A DNA stretch of 64,000 nucleotides, from positions 1,137,654 to 1,201,653 of the forward strand of contig NZ_CP006745.1 in NCBI RefSeq assembly GCF_000510265.1, in the 5' to 3' direction. The notes below the pieces were generated by a model. The model saw only the letters and a list, made by a program, of their open reading frames with translations, was not told the origin of the DNA and made no database searches. The translations under genes and the position numbers were made by a program. The stretch is from Candidatus Endolissoclinum faulkneri L5. Lineage in GTDB: Bacteria > Pseudomonadota > Alphaproteobacteria > Thalassobaculales > Thalassobaculaceae. How positions within the stretch are numbered: the first letter of the stretch is position 1; each line of letters starts with the position of its first letter. Positions 9,522 through 20,384 of the stretch are shown one piece after another.

Positions 9522-10529
9522 TAGCTTATTAGTATGCGAAAAGAATAGCCATAAGTAATAAATTGATCGTTAATTAGGTTTTTTTCTAACTGTGTTTTTG
9601 TATCATTGTATATATAGGAGTAATGTACCTTTTTATTAGGTAAAAATTAATGATTCATATATAATTAAAAATTTAGTGCAATAACTTATATAGCACTAGT
9701 TGTTATCACATTATTATGTTAGCTAGCTACCATTCAGATTATTTTTGCAGCTTATTGTAGTAAACCTGGTATTTTGAGTGTGGTTTAATTGTATGTTAGT
9801 AAAATAATATAGAATTTTATAGCACTCAGTATTAAATAATTTTTGGTGCGCTATATTATAACTAATTGAATGATTATGATAGTTTGCTTGCTTTTATAAA
9901 AAAAAATAAAGCTATTTTAAAACTTTGACAAAAGTTGTTTGAGTTATTGAAACCTAATCATTTCGAAGTATGATAAGTAGCTAAATTGAAAAAAGTAGTA
10001 GAGTTATTTGTTAATTTTTAAACCACTTACGGTATTTAGCATCGCTAAGATCCTAGGATTAAAAAAGAATTGCTTTTTGAGAGTTATAAAATTTTTTATT
10101 ATAATAAATTCTATCTATAACGTACAGTGGTACCACGTATATTTTTTATTTACGTAGTTTTACTGCACCAATTTGTTTCTAATTATTATGAAACACTTCT
10201 AACGATGAACATTAAAAATTTTCCGCTATAAAATTTAGCCATAATTCATAATTAACTATGACAGTTACAGATATAAAAACTTCTTACCTTATTTTTCATC
10301 CTTGCCAATATAGTTTCACTACCTAGTAACAATGGAAGAAATTCTAGATCTTAATACTTGTAAATACATATTGCAATAAGTAAAGTTATTGTCAGCTAAT
10401 AATTGTAGCATATTTGATTATTCGCTGGGTTGTTTTGACTGAGATAAAATTGCTATAGATCGAACAGATTAATTGACCTAATATAACCATCTTAGGACAT
10501 AAGGAAGTTAATTTTTTTGACTCAGACAC

Positions 10530-10569
10530 GAATACGCATAACGTCTCAAGAATACGCATAACGTCTCAA
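10530..10569. repeat. Perfect 20-bp tandem duplication
   Basis: Two identical copies of gaatacgcataacgtctcaa at 10530-10549 and 10550-10569. Relatively GC-rich for a spacer here. Confidence 0.85.
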
Positions 10570-10599
10570 ACCAAATTATATTTAAGTATGACAATCACA

Positions 10600-10631
10600 A
10601 CATATTGCCGATATTAATATCGGCAATATGT
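10600..10631. repeat. 32-bp perfect palindrome
   Basis: Two 16-nt half-sites (10600-10615 and 10616-10631) with no spacer and a GCCGAT/ATCGGC core. It lies about 170 bp past the end of bfr (minus strand) and about 1.1 kb past the PCu(A)C gene. No T-run follows on either strand, so it is not a classical terminator. Confidence 0.8.
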
Positions 10632-10804
10632 AACAATCATATTTTATCATTATACAAGAGATGCAAACTCATAAAAGGTCTTGATAATATAAAAAAATAC
10701 AATAACAAGAAGGTAAAAAAATTTTTATAAAGAGCATTGTATTTTATTTATTGCCCACACAAAAGTTCTCTAGCACTTAGTAAACTAATTCTTACTCTAT
10801 AACA

Positions 10805-11278
10805 TTACTTAACTACACTTTTTAGGTGAGTATAATGCTCCGAACCAATACGGCTAAGCAAATCAAGCTGGGTCTTAAGATAATTCATGTGCTCTTCTTC
10901 GTCTTCAAGAATCTCCACTAGAAGCTTACTACTTACATAATCGCTAATCAATTGAGCATCAGCAATGGCATCTCGAAGAAACGGCAAAGCATCAAGTTCA
11001 ACCGCAAGATCACATTCAATAATTTCCTTAACATTTTTACCTATACGCAAAGTCTTTAGCGTTTGTAGGTCAGGTAAGCCTTCGAGGAATAAGATGCGTT
11101 TGATTAACTTATCAGCGTGCTCCATCTCTTCCATTGCTTCTAAATAAGCTTTCTTCGAAAGATCATTTACTCCCCATTCTCCTAGAATGCGAGAATGCAA
11201 AAAAAATTGACTGATTGCGGTCAACTCGTTTTTAAGAATGCCATTCAGCTGTTCAATGATTGTTTTTGCGCTTTGCAC
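10805..11278 (-). CDS. bfr: Bacterioferritin
   Basis: Haem-containing 24-subunit iron-storage and detoxifying ferritin; its di-iron site oxidises Fe(II) for mineral storage. At 157 aa it is full length, and every key residue is present: ferroxidase ligands Glu18, Glu51, His54, Glu94, Glu127, His130 and the haem ligand Met52. The start is GTG, with GGAGG at 11290-11294 eleven bases upstream (a closer AAGG also exists). No bacterioferritin-associated ferredoxin gene is adjacent. Monocistronic by context; a 29-bp palindrome lies about 150 bp upstream. Confidence 0.96.
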   Translation of the reverse strand: MQSAKTIIEQLNGILKNELTAISQFFLHSRILGEWGVNDLSKKAYLEAMEEMEHADKLIKRILFLEGLPDLQTLKTLRIGKNVKEIIECDLAVELDALPFLRDAIADAQLISDYVSSKLLVEILEDEEEHMNYLKTQLDLLSRIGSEHYTHLKSVVK

Positions 11279-11432
11279 GATACCTTAGGCCTCCGTAAAC
11301 TTTAGAACGAAAATATATAGTACAACAACTAGCAACCACAAGCAATGCAAATCCGAAGAGCATAAATTATTTAACTAGCATATATAACAAATAATTACTG
11401 ATTTTTCTTAAAATTAATTTTTTCTATAACTT

Positions 11433-11461
11433 TAACTAATTATAATGATTATAATTAGTTA
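11433..11461. repeat. 29-bp palindrome upstream of bfr
   Basis: 14-nt arms (11433-11446, 11448-11461) around a single central G. It lies about 155 bp upstream of the bfr start codon, so an operator role is possible, though the sequence is all but one pair A/T. Confidence 0.6.
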
Positions 11462-11885
11462 TGCTAATTGCTAAAAGCGCTCTGCTACTATCATTACCAT
11501 TATTCGAGAAAATTTTTCTTATTTTTAATGAATAAATATGCTCAGCCCCACCTATAATCTATATACACATCCAACAATAATTTCTTTGCATAACAAAAAA
11601 TAAATTCTTTAACTAAACATTATCATATAAAACAAATAAATAACATATTGTTGTATAATTTACGACAAAGATAATTTAAGATTATGTTAACACAAGCTAT
11701 ATATTTTCTTAAGCTAAGCCCAAGGGATAAATTAAATAACAAACATACACTCTAACATTACTGTGACCAAAACAATAAGCCTTCTAAAGGATAGAGTTGG
11801 TCAATATTTATAATATAAAATTAATAAAAATATCTATTCGTTATGTAATTTAATATGTTGAATTGATAATTATTTTTTAAACTAC

Positions 11886-11948
11886 TTTACATACGACTAT
11901 GTAAATCTAAGTTTTTAGATTGAAAGGCAATATCTTTATTTAAGATAT
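11886..11948. repeat. Three consecutive small hairpins
   Basis: Perfect stems of 8 bp (11886-11905), 7 bp (11904-11921) and 7 bp (11930-11948) follow each other in 63 bp, with 4-5-nt loops. They lie about 430 bp upstream of purH. Confidence 0.55.
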
Positions 11949-12373
11949 GATCATAACATGAATTTATTGATTACCTGAATAATTTGCTAGCTAAGCTAAA
12001 AGTTTATCTTGATCTATAAAGTATTTTAATTATTGCTTAGAATTATGATGAGTTAGCGATGAAGATTTTAAGTTTTTTGAATAATAACAATGCTATACAG
12101 CCTAAAACTTGTTTGCTATTTTTGCATAAATAGGCTTTGTGAATTTTGACATGTGAATGTATAATCGTGCTCAAATAATTTAAAAATAACTATCAGCAAT
12201 AAAATTTCTCTGAAAAATACCAAATCTGATTAATTATTAGCTGTTTAATTGCTTTATAGGTCATAAATAATTACCTAAGCGTTAGTATCTCATAGATTCC
12301 AGTGCTTAATTAACCGCAGATCTTTGAATAAAGATAAGCTTTATTTTTTTAACAACTGCCGAGTATTAATCAC

Positions 12374-13960
12374 ATGACTCCTCCTGATTTGATTCATATT
12401 TCTCGAGCATTAATTTCTGTTTCTTGCAAAATTGGTCTTACTGAGTTTGCCTTAGCTTTGTCGCAGATGGGGGTTGAAATTCTATCTACTGGCGGCAGTT
12501 GCAAGAAGATCGCCGATGCTGGAATTCCAGTAGTGGACGTAGCAAAAATAACTGGCTTTCCGGAGATGATGGATGGGCGTATAAAAACTTTACATCCATC
12601 GATTCACGGAGGACTGCTTGCTCGGCGTGATAAGGATGATCATATTGCTGCTATGAATGAGTATGGAATATCTCAGATTGATCTTTTGGTAGTTGATCTT
12701 TATCCCTTTGAGATAAGTCAATCTCATGGAGCAGATTACGATGAGAGTGTGGAAAACATTGATATCGGAGGACAAGCTATGATTCGTGCAGCCTCTAAGA
12801 ATCATGAATTCGTAACAGTTATAGTAGATGTGGATGATTATGGTCTGTTACTCGATGAAATGTATGCACACAATGGTTCTACTAGAATGGCTCTCCGTCG
12901 CAAACTAGCAGCTATCGCTTATGGTCGTACTGCAGCTTATGATGCTGCAATTTCCCTTTGGTTAACCCGCGAAACAGGCGAAATATTTCCACGTCGCTTT
13001 ACTCTATCCGGCTTTGCTCCTCGGATGTTACGTTACGGGGAAAATCCTCACCAAGAAGCTGCTTTTTACCATACAGCAGAAAAAAGATTCGGAGTATCTA
13101 ATGCTGAGCAAATTCAAGGCAAAAAGCTTAGCTATAATAACTTGAACGATACTGCTGCTGCTTTTGAATTGGTAGCTGAGCTCGAGAGTCCAGGAATTGT
13201 TATCATAAAGCACGCAAATCCATGTGGTGTAGCTGTCGCTAATTTATTGAGCGAAGCTTGGGACGCTGCACTCGCTAGTGATCCTATTAGTGCCTTTGGT
13301 GGCATAGTTGCGGCTAATCGCAAGATAGACTTTGCTACTGCAACAAAGATTGCTACGATTTTTGTAGAAGTAGTAATTGCACCGTATTTTGATCCAAGAG
13401 CATTAGAGGTTCTTATAGGAAAGAAAAATCTGCGACTTCTAAAGACCGGCGGCATGCCTGATCCTACGTCTTCTGGTCTGATTATTAATAATTTATCCGG
13501 AGGATTACTAGTTCAATCACGTGATGCGGGAAAAGTGAATCAAGATAAGCTAAAGGTAGTTACTAACCGTTATCCGAGCGAAGCAGAAATACGTGATTTA
13601 CTGTTAGCTTTTCGTGTTTGTAAACATGCAAAGTCAAACGCTATCGTTTATGTAAAAGACGGATCTACCGCTGCTATTGGTGCAGGTCAAACAAGCCGAG
13701 TAGATGCTGCTAAAATTGCTGCCTTGAAGGCTAAAGACATAGCTGAATTAGCTGGCCGAGCGGAACCACGTACGCTTGGCTCGGTTGTTGCTTCTGATGC
13801 TTTTCTTCCTTTTGTAGATACTTTGATTACTGTTGCTGAAGCTGGAGCGACTGCAATCATTCAGCCAGGGGGATCAGTTCGCGACAAAGAGATTATTGCG
13901 GCTGCCAATGAACGCAATCTCGCAATGGTTTTAACCGGTATGCGACACTTACTTCATTAA
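12374..13960 (+). CDS. purH: Bifunctional AICAR formyltransferase / IMP cyclohydrolase
   Basis: Performs the last two steps of de novo IMP synthesis. At 528 aa it is full length. Seen: the N-terminal MGS-like cyclohydrolase domain with STGGSCKK (38-45) and the GRIKTLHP segment with Lys71; the C-terminal transformylase domain with the catalytic IKHANPCG motif (Lys279, His280), a YGENPHQ segment and a normal C-terminus. Odd: the usual phosphate-loop motif SVSDKTG reads SVSCKIG (Cys18, Ile20). No strong Shine-Dalgarno is visible before ATG. Other purine genes in the window (purD, purB, purM) are unlinked, so there is no operon. Confidence 0.96.
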   Translation: MTPPDLIHISRALISVSCKIGLTEFALALSQMGVEILSTGGSCKKIADAGIPVVDVAKITGFPEMMDGRIKTLHPSIHGGLLARRDKDDHIAAMNEYGISQIDLLVVDLYPFEISQSHGADYDESVENIDIGGQAMIRAASKNHEFVTVIVDVDDYGLLLDEMYAHNGSTRMALRRKLAAIAYGRTAAYDAAISLWLTRETGEIFPRRFTLSGFAPRMLRYGENPHQEAAFYHTAEKRFGVSNAEQIQGKKLSYNNLNDTAAAFELVAELESPGIVIIKHANPCGVAVANLLSEAWDAALASDPISAFGGIVAANRKIDFATATKIATIFVEVVIAPYFDPRALEVLIGKKNLRLLKTGGMPDPTSSGLIINNLSGGLLVQSRDAGKVNQDKLKVVTNRYPSEAEIRDLLLAFRVCKHAKSNAIVYVKDGSTAAIGAGQTSRVDAAKIAALKAKDIAELAGRAEPRTLGSVVASDAFLPFVDTLITVAEAGATAIIQPGGSVRDKEIIAAANERNLAMVLTGMRHLLH

Positions 13961-16476
13961 AATTCAACACATACATAGTTTTTTACGAGATATTAGACTA
14001 TTGTGTTATAACTAATTGATAATGTTTTGTTAACTAAGAATATTACTGAATCAACTTACCTAATAGGCTGATTAATTAAAAATTATTATTAATTCAATTA
14101 TCTTCTAAAAAAAATTTCAACATAAATTAATCATGTTACTCAGAAATGCTATCAAATAATAAATTCATAGTATACCATTATATAAATAAAATTCTGTTAG
14201 ACTAACTTTTTTCGAATCAGTAAATAAAGTCATTAAGCAATTATGCATCTGTGGTATTTAACTGATAATATTACAAAAACTAACAATTATTGCTTAAATG
14301 TTATTTTACTTAAATCTTGCAAATAGTTTGTAGCATCTCCGTCTTAAACAATAAAGCTAGTGATTAGTGTTTAAATAAATTATCTCCTAAGTGAAATCGG
14401 CTATATTTTTATATAGCACTAAATGTAAGTAAATTTTTATCTGTTTAGCAGGTTAAACACTGCTCAGGTGTACGAATGAATGGAATCATTATTTGCAAAG
14501 GATAATAGATGGTATTATTTTAATTTAAAATACTTTGTTCAATAACAAACAAATATAGAATATTCACCAATATCAGCAAGTAATGTTCGCAAATCAGCAT
14601 GCAAACAAAGAAGAAGTTATCTGATCTCGCTATATGCTTGTCAGCAAATAAATGTCCAAGTTTCCTTTATGCTAAAACAAGTTGTTTATTCCAATAGTTA
14701 GTTAGCTAGTGATATATAGCCAAAGTATTTGAAAAAAAGGTAAGATTATTCCTTTAGTTTATTCTATAAAACTGTGATTATAGTAGATATACAACAATCA
14801 TTTTTGCTTGAATAATATATTAGGAATCTTTTAGGTTAAACGTATCCAAACTTGCTAAAATTAGGGGTTATTTTTTTTAGTATACCCCAAGTATGCTTTT
14901 CCCTAATGTTGCATCAAAAAATTTTAATAAGCAAAATGTTTAACAATACTTGAGATCGTTAATTTATCTACATTATCAAATTATTTTTAGAAGAAAATGG
15001 TTGTTTGATAATGGATACTACAGCCAGTATTAACAGATGAAAGGCTAAACCCATCGATTCGCTGTATCAGCTTATTATTGTCTTCTAGGAATGTGCATTA
15101 TTTACTATTAACTAGAATAAAAGTCTGGCATTTGCTTCCAAGTTCTTTTATAAAATCAAAAATATTCGTTTATTTTTTTTGCTATAAGCAATTAATATTT
15201 TTGAAATTCTAGTTTACCTTAATTAAAAGTTTTATCTTTACTATCAACTAATTACTTTTCTACAACCTAAATTCGCAATTGAAATTTATCAAACATCAAT
15301 AATCATGTTAACGTAGATAAACTTTAATCACTGTAAGCTTATTAAGAGTTAAGCAAAAATTAACATATCCAAGAATTTTCTTTACTAAGTAGTAAAAGAA
15401 GTGACGAAATTTTCGTATATCATTAATATGCTTATAAGCATCTTATATTTACTCTAAAAAAACAATAATTTTTAATCGATAAGAATTAGCTTCAATCTAG
15501 GAATCTATATTATATTAATGTAACAGAATAAAATAGTAAAAATATTAATTAGAATGGCTATTATCGTTAAATAGACTTGGTATTTCAAATACTTATTTCC
15601 TATCAATTTCTTTGATTCATTTTAATTAATTATTTTCAAAATAAAATTTTTTATAATTAAAGTGTTTCTTCGGTTATTTGTATTATAGAAAGAACAATTT
15701 TTTAACATTCTAAAGCACAAACTTGTATATTATAATGAGATGATATTTTTTGTATAAAACTGCGAATCCCCAAATCATACTTCAAGATAATTAAAAATAG
15801 TTCATAAAGATTAATATATATTATTTAAAAAAAAGTTTTTACTGACAAAAGCAGTAAAAAATTATACCAATAAACTCAAGTTAGCTATACATGTAAGCAA
15901 TGATCTGATTGGAATTTTAATTGCTCGAGGTTTGTTAATAATGGTTCAATATTTATTGAAATGACAATGCTGACCAATAGCACAAAAACAGAACAAACAA
16001 GTCATTATTTTTTAATCCAATGGTAGTAAAGCTTTAAAATTTCAATGCAATTAATTTAACAAAATACTAATAAAGTACTAATTTATAGATCAATACAATG
16101 TTGATTATTTTATCACTCAACAATAAACCGTGCATTAGAGTTTTAGCAATCATTTTGTAGAAAAACTCCTTAAACGAGTATGGCAACAAAGAAGGTTAAA
16201 GCGAGAATAATAATTGTCTGTAATTACTAAAGAATAAATATATCAGTTATAGATAGAGCAGGGTTCTCTAGGATTAAAAGTATAATTAAGATATATTACT
16301 TGCCGATAGAAGTCTTATACTATAATAAATTAATCCTTTCCCAAACAGCAAACCATGTCTGCCACAATCACCATATTGTTTGCTGCCAAATTAAAAAAAG
16401 CTAAACAATCAATATCTTACAAAGATTTTATTATTATGTACAGCCAAACAATGATTAGTCAGCTAAAATCCAGCTA

Positions 16477-16519
16477 TACACTATTGTAATAATAGTTTAT
16501 TTATTATTACAATAGTGTA
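16477..16519. repeat. 18-bp perfect inverted repeat
   Basis: Arms 16477-16494 and 16502-16519 are exact reverse complements around 7 nt. It lies about 250 bp upstream of rpmI. Confidence 0.8.
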
Positions 16520-16723
16520 ATTCTTACTATCGTATTCCACAAGTTAACCATATCAAGAATAAAATCTAGTTTATAATAGGAAATTTTATTCAAACTACTT
16601 TGCATAAAATCATCTATGTATATGTAACAATTCTATTATGTTCGTGTATTCATGACTTGAATATTATAGATATAAAATGATCAATAAATTAGGTATAGAG
16701 TATTTTACAGTATATAAAAAGGT

Positions 16724-16752
16724 TTGACAGATTGTGTATTGAGTTATAGCTT
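16724..16752 (+). promoter_or_regulatory. Putative sigma-70-type promoter of rpmI-rplT
   Basis: A perfect -35 TTGACA (16724-16729) is followed by TATAGC at 16745-16750 (15-nt spacer) or TAGCTT at 16747-16752 (17-nt spacer). The start codon is only about 20 bp further on, so the leader would be very short. The -10 is weak, hence moderate doubt. Confidence 0.4.
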
Positions 16753-16770
16753 GATTTAAGGAATCAAAAA

Positions 16771-16968
16771 ATGCCAAAAATGAAGACAAAAAGCAGCATT
16801 AAACGCCGCTTTCGTATGACTAAGTCGGGTAATATTAAAGGTAACGCGGCGTACAAACGTCATATGTTGCGCCGACGTTCCCAAAAAATGAAGCGACAAG
16901 CTAGCGGAACTTTTCTACTATCTGATCCGGATCAAAAAATAATTAGAAGATTTATGCCCTACTGTTAA
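16771..16968 (+). CDS. rpmI: 50S ribosomal protein L35
   Basis: 65-residue basic protein of the large ribosomal subunit, matching the family from end to end: MPKMKTKSS start, KRHMLRRRSQKMKR basic stretch and the conserved C-terminal RRFMPY. AAGGAA lies 7 nt before ATG. The stop codon TAA overlaps the Shine-Dalgarno (AAGGAA, 16967-16972) of rplT, so the two are co-transcribed and probably translationally coupled. Confidence 0.97.
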   Translation: MPKMKTKSSIKRRFRMTKSGNIKGNAAYKRHMLRRRSQKMKRQASGTFLLSDPDQKIIRRFMPYC

Positions 16969-16979
16969 GGAACAAATAG

Positions 16980-17354
16980 ATGGCAAAAATTAAGAGAGGT
17001 ACTACCACACATGCGCGACACAAAAAAGTGATAAATTCAGCCAAGGGATACTACGGTCGCCGCAAGAATGTATTCCGAATCGCTGTTCAGGCAGTTGAAA
17101 AAAGTCGACAATACGCTTACCGTGACCGACGCACGCGTAAGCGTAATTTTCGAGCATTATGGATCCAACGTATCAATGCTGGGGTGCGGCAGCACGGCAT
17201 AACTTATTCGCGTTTTATGAACGGACTTAAACTTGCACAAATTGAATTAGATCGCAAGATTCTTGCAGACCTAGCAATTCACAGCCCCATTACATTCAAA
17301 AATATTATAAAACATCTTGAAAGTACTCAAAAACTAAATAAACATAGCAAATAG
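16980..17354 (+). CDS. rplT: 50S ribosomal protein L20
   Basis: 124-residue 23S rRNA-binding protein needed for early large-subunit assembly; in several bacteria it also represses its own operon. Seen: [12 protein letters not shown] near the start, [13 protein letters not shown], then [20 protein letters not shown] and the C-terminal globular part. The length is slightly above the usual 117-120 aa because of a lysine-rich tail. It begins 11 bp after rpmI. pheS, the frequent next gene in proteobacteria, is replaced by 1.7 kb of spacer. Confidence 0.97.
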   Translation: MAKIKRGTTTHARHKKVINSAKGYYGRRKNVFRIAVQAVEKSRQYAYRDRRTRKRNFRALWIQRINAGVRQHGITYSRFMNGLKLAQIELDRKILADLAIHSPITFKNIIKHLESTQKLNKHSK

Positions 17355-17535
17355 AATAATAAATTAATCTATCTTAAAATTTATTTGCTATATAGCAGCA
17401 AAACCCCAAGGACAACACTTTCAACCATATCTCCAGGATTAGAATTAAGTCAGGTTATACTAAGAAGCAGATCGGGTTTTAATTGACTAACTGCGAAGAT
17501 AGTCTGCCGAAAGCAAATTAATTAATACTTATTTA

Positions 17536-17586
17536 TCTTCCTTCCGAAGCAGATTTGCAGATAAAAATTTTTCTTAGGAAGGAAGA
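17536..17586. repeat. 10-bp inverted repeat downstream of rplT
   Basis: TCTTCCTTCC (17536-17545) and GGAAGGAAGA (17577-17586) are exact reverse complements around a 31-nt loop. It lies about 180 bp after rplT and may form a 3' structure; no T-run follows. Confidence 0.5.
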
Positions 17587-18124
17587 AATTGCTTTAAATT
17601 TTTACTTCATTGCTTTCGATAAACGAATAAAAAAACCTTAGTAACAGTTAAAATAATTAACCTTCTTATCTTCAAATAAGGATATCTTCTTATTAAAAAT
17701 CATCAGTAATACACTTAATCTTAGTCATCAAAGAGAATAAAATATTTGTTACCCTAAAAATTAAATTAGCAATGCTGGCGCAAAAGACCAATTTACTGTT
17801 GATCATTTACTTTTAGCGACAACCAAGCTTATAAACAATTCATTCCATAACTTTTATGTAAAAACTTATCGCTCTAGTAAATAAGATAAAAAATTATTTT
17901 AATCAAAAATGTATTAAACTATTTGCTAATAACAATAAATATATGAGAAGATTGATAATTGTCTTGCCCTTAAATCATCTAAAAACAGTATATTAGCTTC
18001 GTCAAGTTTCATTTTTAATTTATAAAAAAATATTTTACATTAATTTTCAACAATTTTCTCTTTAATATATAAAACTTAATCAAAGATTGAAAAAATATCG
18101 CTACTGTTTTAGTAATTAACGGTA

Positions 18125-18168
18125 ATAAAGTAACTGTAATTACTAAGTAGTAATTACAGTTACTTTAT
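18125..18168. repeat. 21-bp near-palindrome
   Basis: Arms 18125-18145 and 18148-18168 are exact reverse complements separated by 2 nt. Because the spacer is so small, extrusion as a cruciform or formation by template switching is more plausible than an RNA hairpin function. Confidence 0.8.
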
Positions 18169-19073
18169 ATTTAATTATTTATAATATCTATTTACTTTAT
18201 TCATAAAAATTTGCAACACGCTATAACTGGAACCTAAGGATGAAAAATCCTTTCAATAGTAATTGAAACCCTACTAAAATAGACAAATGAGTATCATTCT
18301 AAGCTGATTAAAACTTACAAAGAAGAGATATTTTATTGTATTAAATCATGTTGATTATTTTAATTACTAGCGGTTGATGAAATAAATAACCCTTTTGTTA
18401 TTTATTGAATTTAATAATAAAATAATAATACTATACTCGGCATCTAAAATCTAAGGTAGGTGAAGCTTTTATAGGTAAAATAAATTTTGAACTTTATCGT
18501 TTAAACTATTTTAGTAATGCTTGTTGCTCCGTCTGAGAGCAAAGACTAGGTAATCAAATCTACAACCACCATTCACAAAAACATCTAACGTTATGATTAT
18601 TTTGTGTATGAAGAACTACAAGGTATTAGCGAATACTGGAGAAAATAATTAATTAGATCCATAAGCTAAAAGTGTAATAGTTAGTCTTAAAAACCATAAC
18701 AAAACGGGCCTCCAAAGTCTGACTAATCAGTGCAGCTCTTAATTAAGAAAAAATTTAACTAGCTTATCAACAAATACGCCACTCTTTAGCAAAAAATTAT
18801 AGAAAATTAGTAAATCCTCTAAATAACTATAGGCGTCAATAAATAATTTAGCTTAATGTAAAACAAATGGTAGAGAGATTATTAAAATGTCGAGATAATA
18901 TAAACAGTCTAAAAACAGACAGCAATTTTGTTTATCCAGTTTTACTTTAGCCTAAAGGGCTTAATACAATTGGAATTGACTCAATTATAATAAAAACTAA
19001 TCTATATTTTAAATTATTAAGTAACTTAGTAACCCAAAAAAATTCATTGATAATTATTTAAATCAGCCATTAA

Positions 19074-20384
19074 TCAACGAGCAGTCATAACTAACGGCAC
19101 ACCACCAGCTGGACCAGCGACCGCGTCAATTAATTTGTGTTTAGGAGGAAGTTTGTCATCACTTAGCAAAACATCATAGCCTTCTACTAAAATCGCTAAT
19201 GCAAGTTTCATTTCAGTTAAACCTAGATTTGCACCAAGACAATGTCGTACTCCTCCTCCAAATGGAATTGATCTTGACTTAGCGGCTTGATTATCACCAA
19301 GATAACGTTCGGGTCGAAACATATCAGGTTCAGGGAAAGCTGTTAGATCGCTATGAGCAAGAGGGACTGATAATCCAATCACCGTACCCTCCGGTAACAT
19401 ACGTCCAGCAAGATCTAATGGTCGTGCTAACTTACGGCCAATCACTGGACCAATCGGTCGCAACCGCAATACTTCTCGACAAACCGCATCTAAATAATCA
19501 AGACGAACTATCCTATCAGGATCTGTTCCCACCGAAGCAAGTTCTTCTCTAAGTCGAGCAAGAATTTTAAAATCAGCATAAACATGCCAAATTGCCCAAG
19601 TTAATGCTTGAGCGGTAGAAGCGTGTCCAGCAGACAAAAGGGTAAAGAGTTGGTCGCGCAAAGCATCTACTCCCAAAGCTGGATCTGTAGATTCCCTTGC
19701 TGCGCGCGCAATGGCTAAGAAAGGATGAGAGTCTTCTTCACCTCGATAAATAGCATGCTCTATCGACTGTGCTATAATATGATCTACAGTAGCACGAGCC
19801 CTTTTCAATTTGCCCCAAGGGGACCATGGACCAAGATCTAGCTGTAAAATTGGCAAAAAATGAAGCATGAAACTCGCTTTCGATTGCAAAGCTGCATAAG
19901 CTACAGCAAAACGAGCCTCTTCTTGCTCTGGCAAAATGCCAATAACGCTACGTAAAATTACATGAAGTGTAAGCCGCTTAGCTACTTCAATCATCAATAC
20001 GCGCCTTCCGGTAGACTTGGCATAAACACGCCGAGCAATATCTTGGATGATAGAGCCATTGTTACGGCGTAAAGGATTCATAACCAAGGGTGCTACCTGC
20101 TTCCGAGAGGCAGAATGGGCTGCACCATTTAGGCGCACTAAACTATAAACCCCCATAACTTCGATACCAACATCCAATACGCTAAATGCATCAATCGGCA
20201 AGGCTAGAACTTGGAGAATAGAACTTGCATCTCCAATCACCATCATCCGCATGCCAGGTAAGCGAAGAGTAAATGGATCACCATAACGCGCAGCGAAAGC
20301 TCGATGAGCACCAACTGGATCGGCAGCAAATTTCATCATCGGCCCGATTAATCCACGTGGTCCAGGTGGAAGAGTGTCTTTCAA
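19074..20384 (-). CDS. Cytochrome P450, second gene of the P450 operon
   Basis: Haem-thiolate monooxygenase, 436 aa, without an N-terminal membrane anchor; it begins LPPGPRG as in CYP110-like bacterial P450s. Seen: ExxR at Glu304-Arg307, a FRPER motif near 357-361 and the haem loop FGGGVRHCLG with Cys382. Odd: the I-helix oxygen-activation motif, normally AGHETT, is AGHAST (252-257), so the acidic residue is Ala255 and the alcohol is Ser256. The start is TTG, overlapping the upstream P450 stop as TTGA, which indicates translational coupling; the first internal ATG would remove the LPPGP segment. The substrate is unknown, and no ferredoxin or reductase gene is nearby. Confidence 0.92.
   Translation of the reverse strand: MKDTLPPGPRGLIGPMMKFAADPVGAHRAFAARYGDPFTLRLPGMRMMVIGDASSILQVLALPIDAFSVLDVGIEVMGVYSLVRLNGAAHSASRKQVAPLVMNPLRRNNGSIIQDIARRVYAKSTGRRVLMIEVAKRLTLHVILRSVIGILPEQEEARFAVAYAALQSKASFMLHFLPILQLDLGPWSPWGKLKRARATVDHIIAQSIEHAIYRGEEDSHPFLAIARAARESTDPALGVDALRDQLFTLLSAGHASTAQALTWAIWHVYADFKILARLREELASVGTDPDRIVRLDYLDAVCREVLRLRPIGPVIGRKLARPLDLAGRMLPEGTVIGLSVPLAHSDLTAFPEPDMFRPERYLGDNQAAKSRSIPFGGGVRHCLGANLGLTEMKLALAILVEGYDVLLSDDKLPPKHKLIDAVAGPAGGVPLVMTAR

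Larger units (their letters stand above)
9522..10804. other. AT-rich spacer between the PCu(A)C gene and bfr
   Basis: The flanking genes converge on this spacer. It contains a perfect 20-bp tandem duplication (10530-10569) next to a 32-bp perfect palindrome (10600-10631). No protein-like frame. Confidence 0.5.
11279..12373. other. Divergent spacer between bfr and purH
   Basis: Both genes are transcribed away from this 1.1 kb stretch, so promoters for both should be here. It carries a 29-bp palindrome (11433-11461) and a row of three small hairpins (11886-11948). No clear -35/-10 pair or known operator was recognised. Confidence 0.5.
13961..16770. other. 2.8 kb AT-rich spacer between purH and rpmI
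   Basis: No protein-like frame in six frames. It contains an 8-bp stem CAGCAAAC/GTTTGCTG (16346-16385), an 18-bp inverted repeat (16477-16519) and the putative rpmI promoter at its end. infC, often found before rpmI in other bacteria, is not here. Confidence 0.5.
17355..19073. other. AT-rich spacer between rplT and the P450 operon
   Basis: The flanking transcripts converge here. It contains a 10-bp inverted repeat (17536-17586), a 21-bp near-palindrome (18125-18168), two back-to-back hairpins (18236-18268) and a 6-bp GC hairpin TTGCTC/GAGCAA (18524-18542). No coding remnant identified. Confidence 0.5.

Noticed and set aside
17536-17586. GGAAGGAAG stretch resembling the SRP RNA core
   Set aside because: The conserved flanking SRP sequence and helix 8 pairing are missing; the match is explained by a purine-rich inverted repeat.
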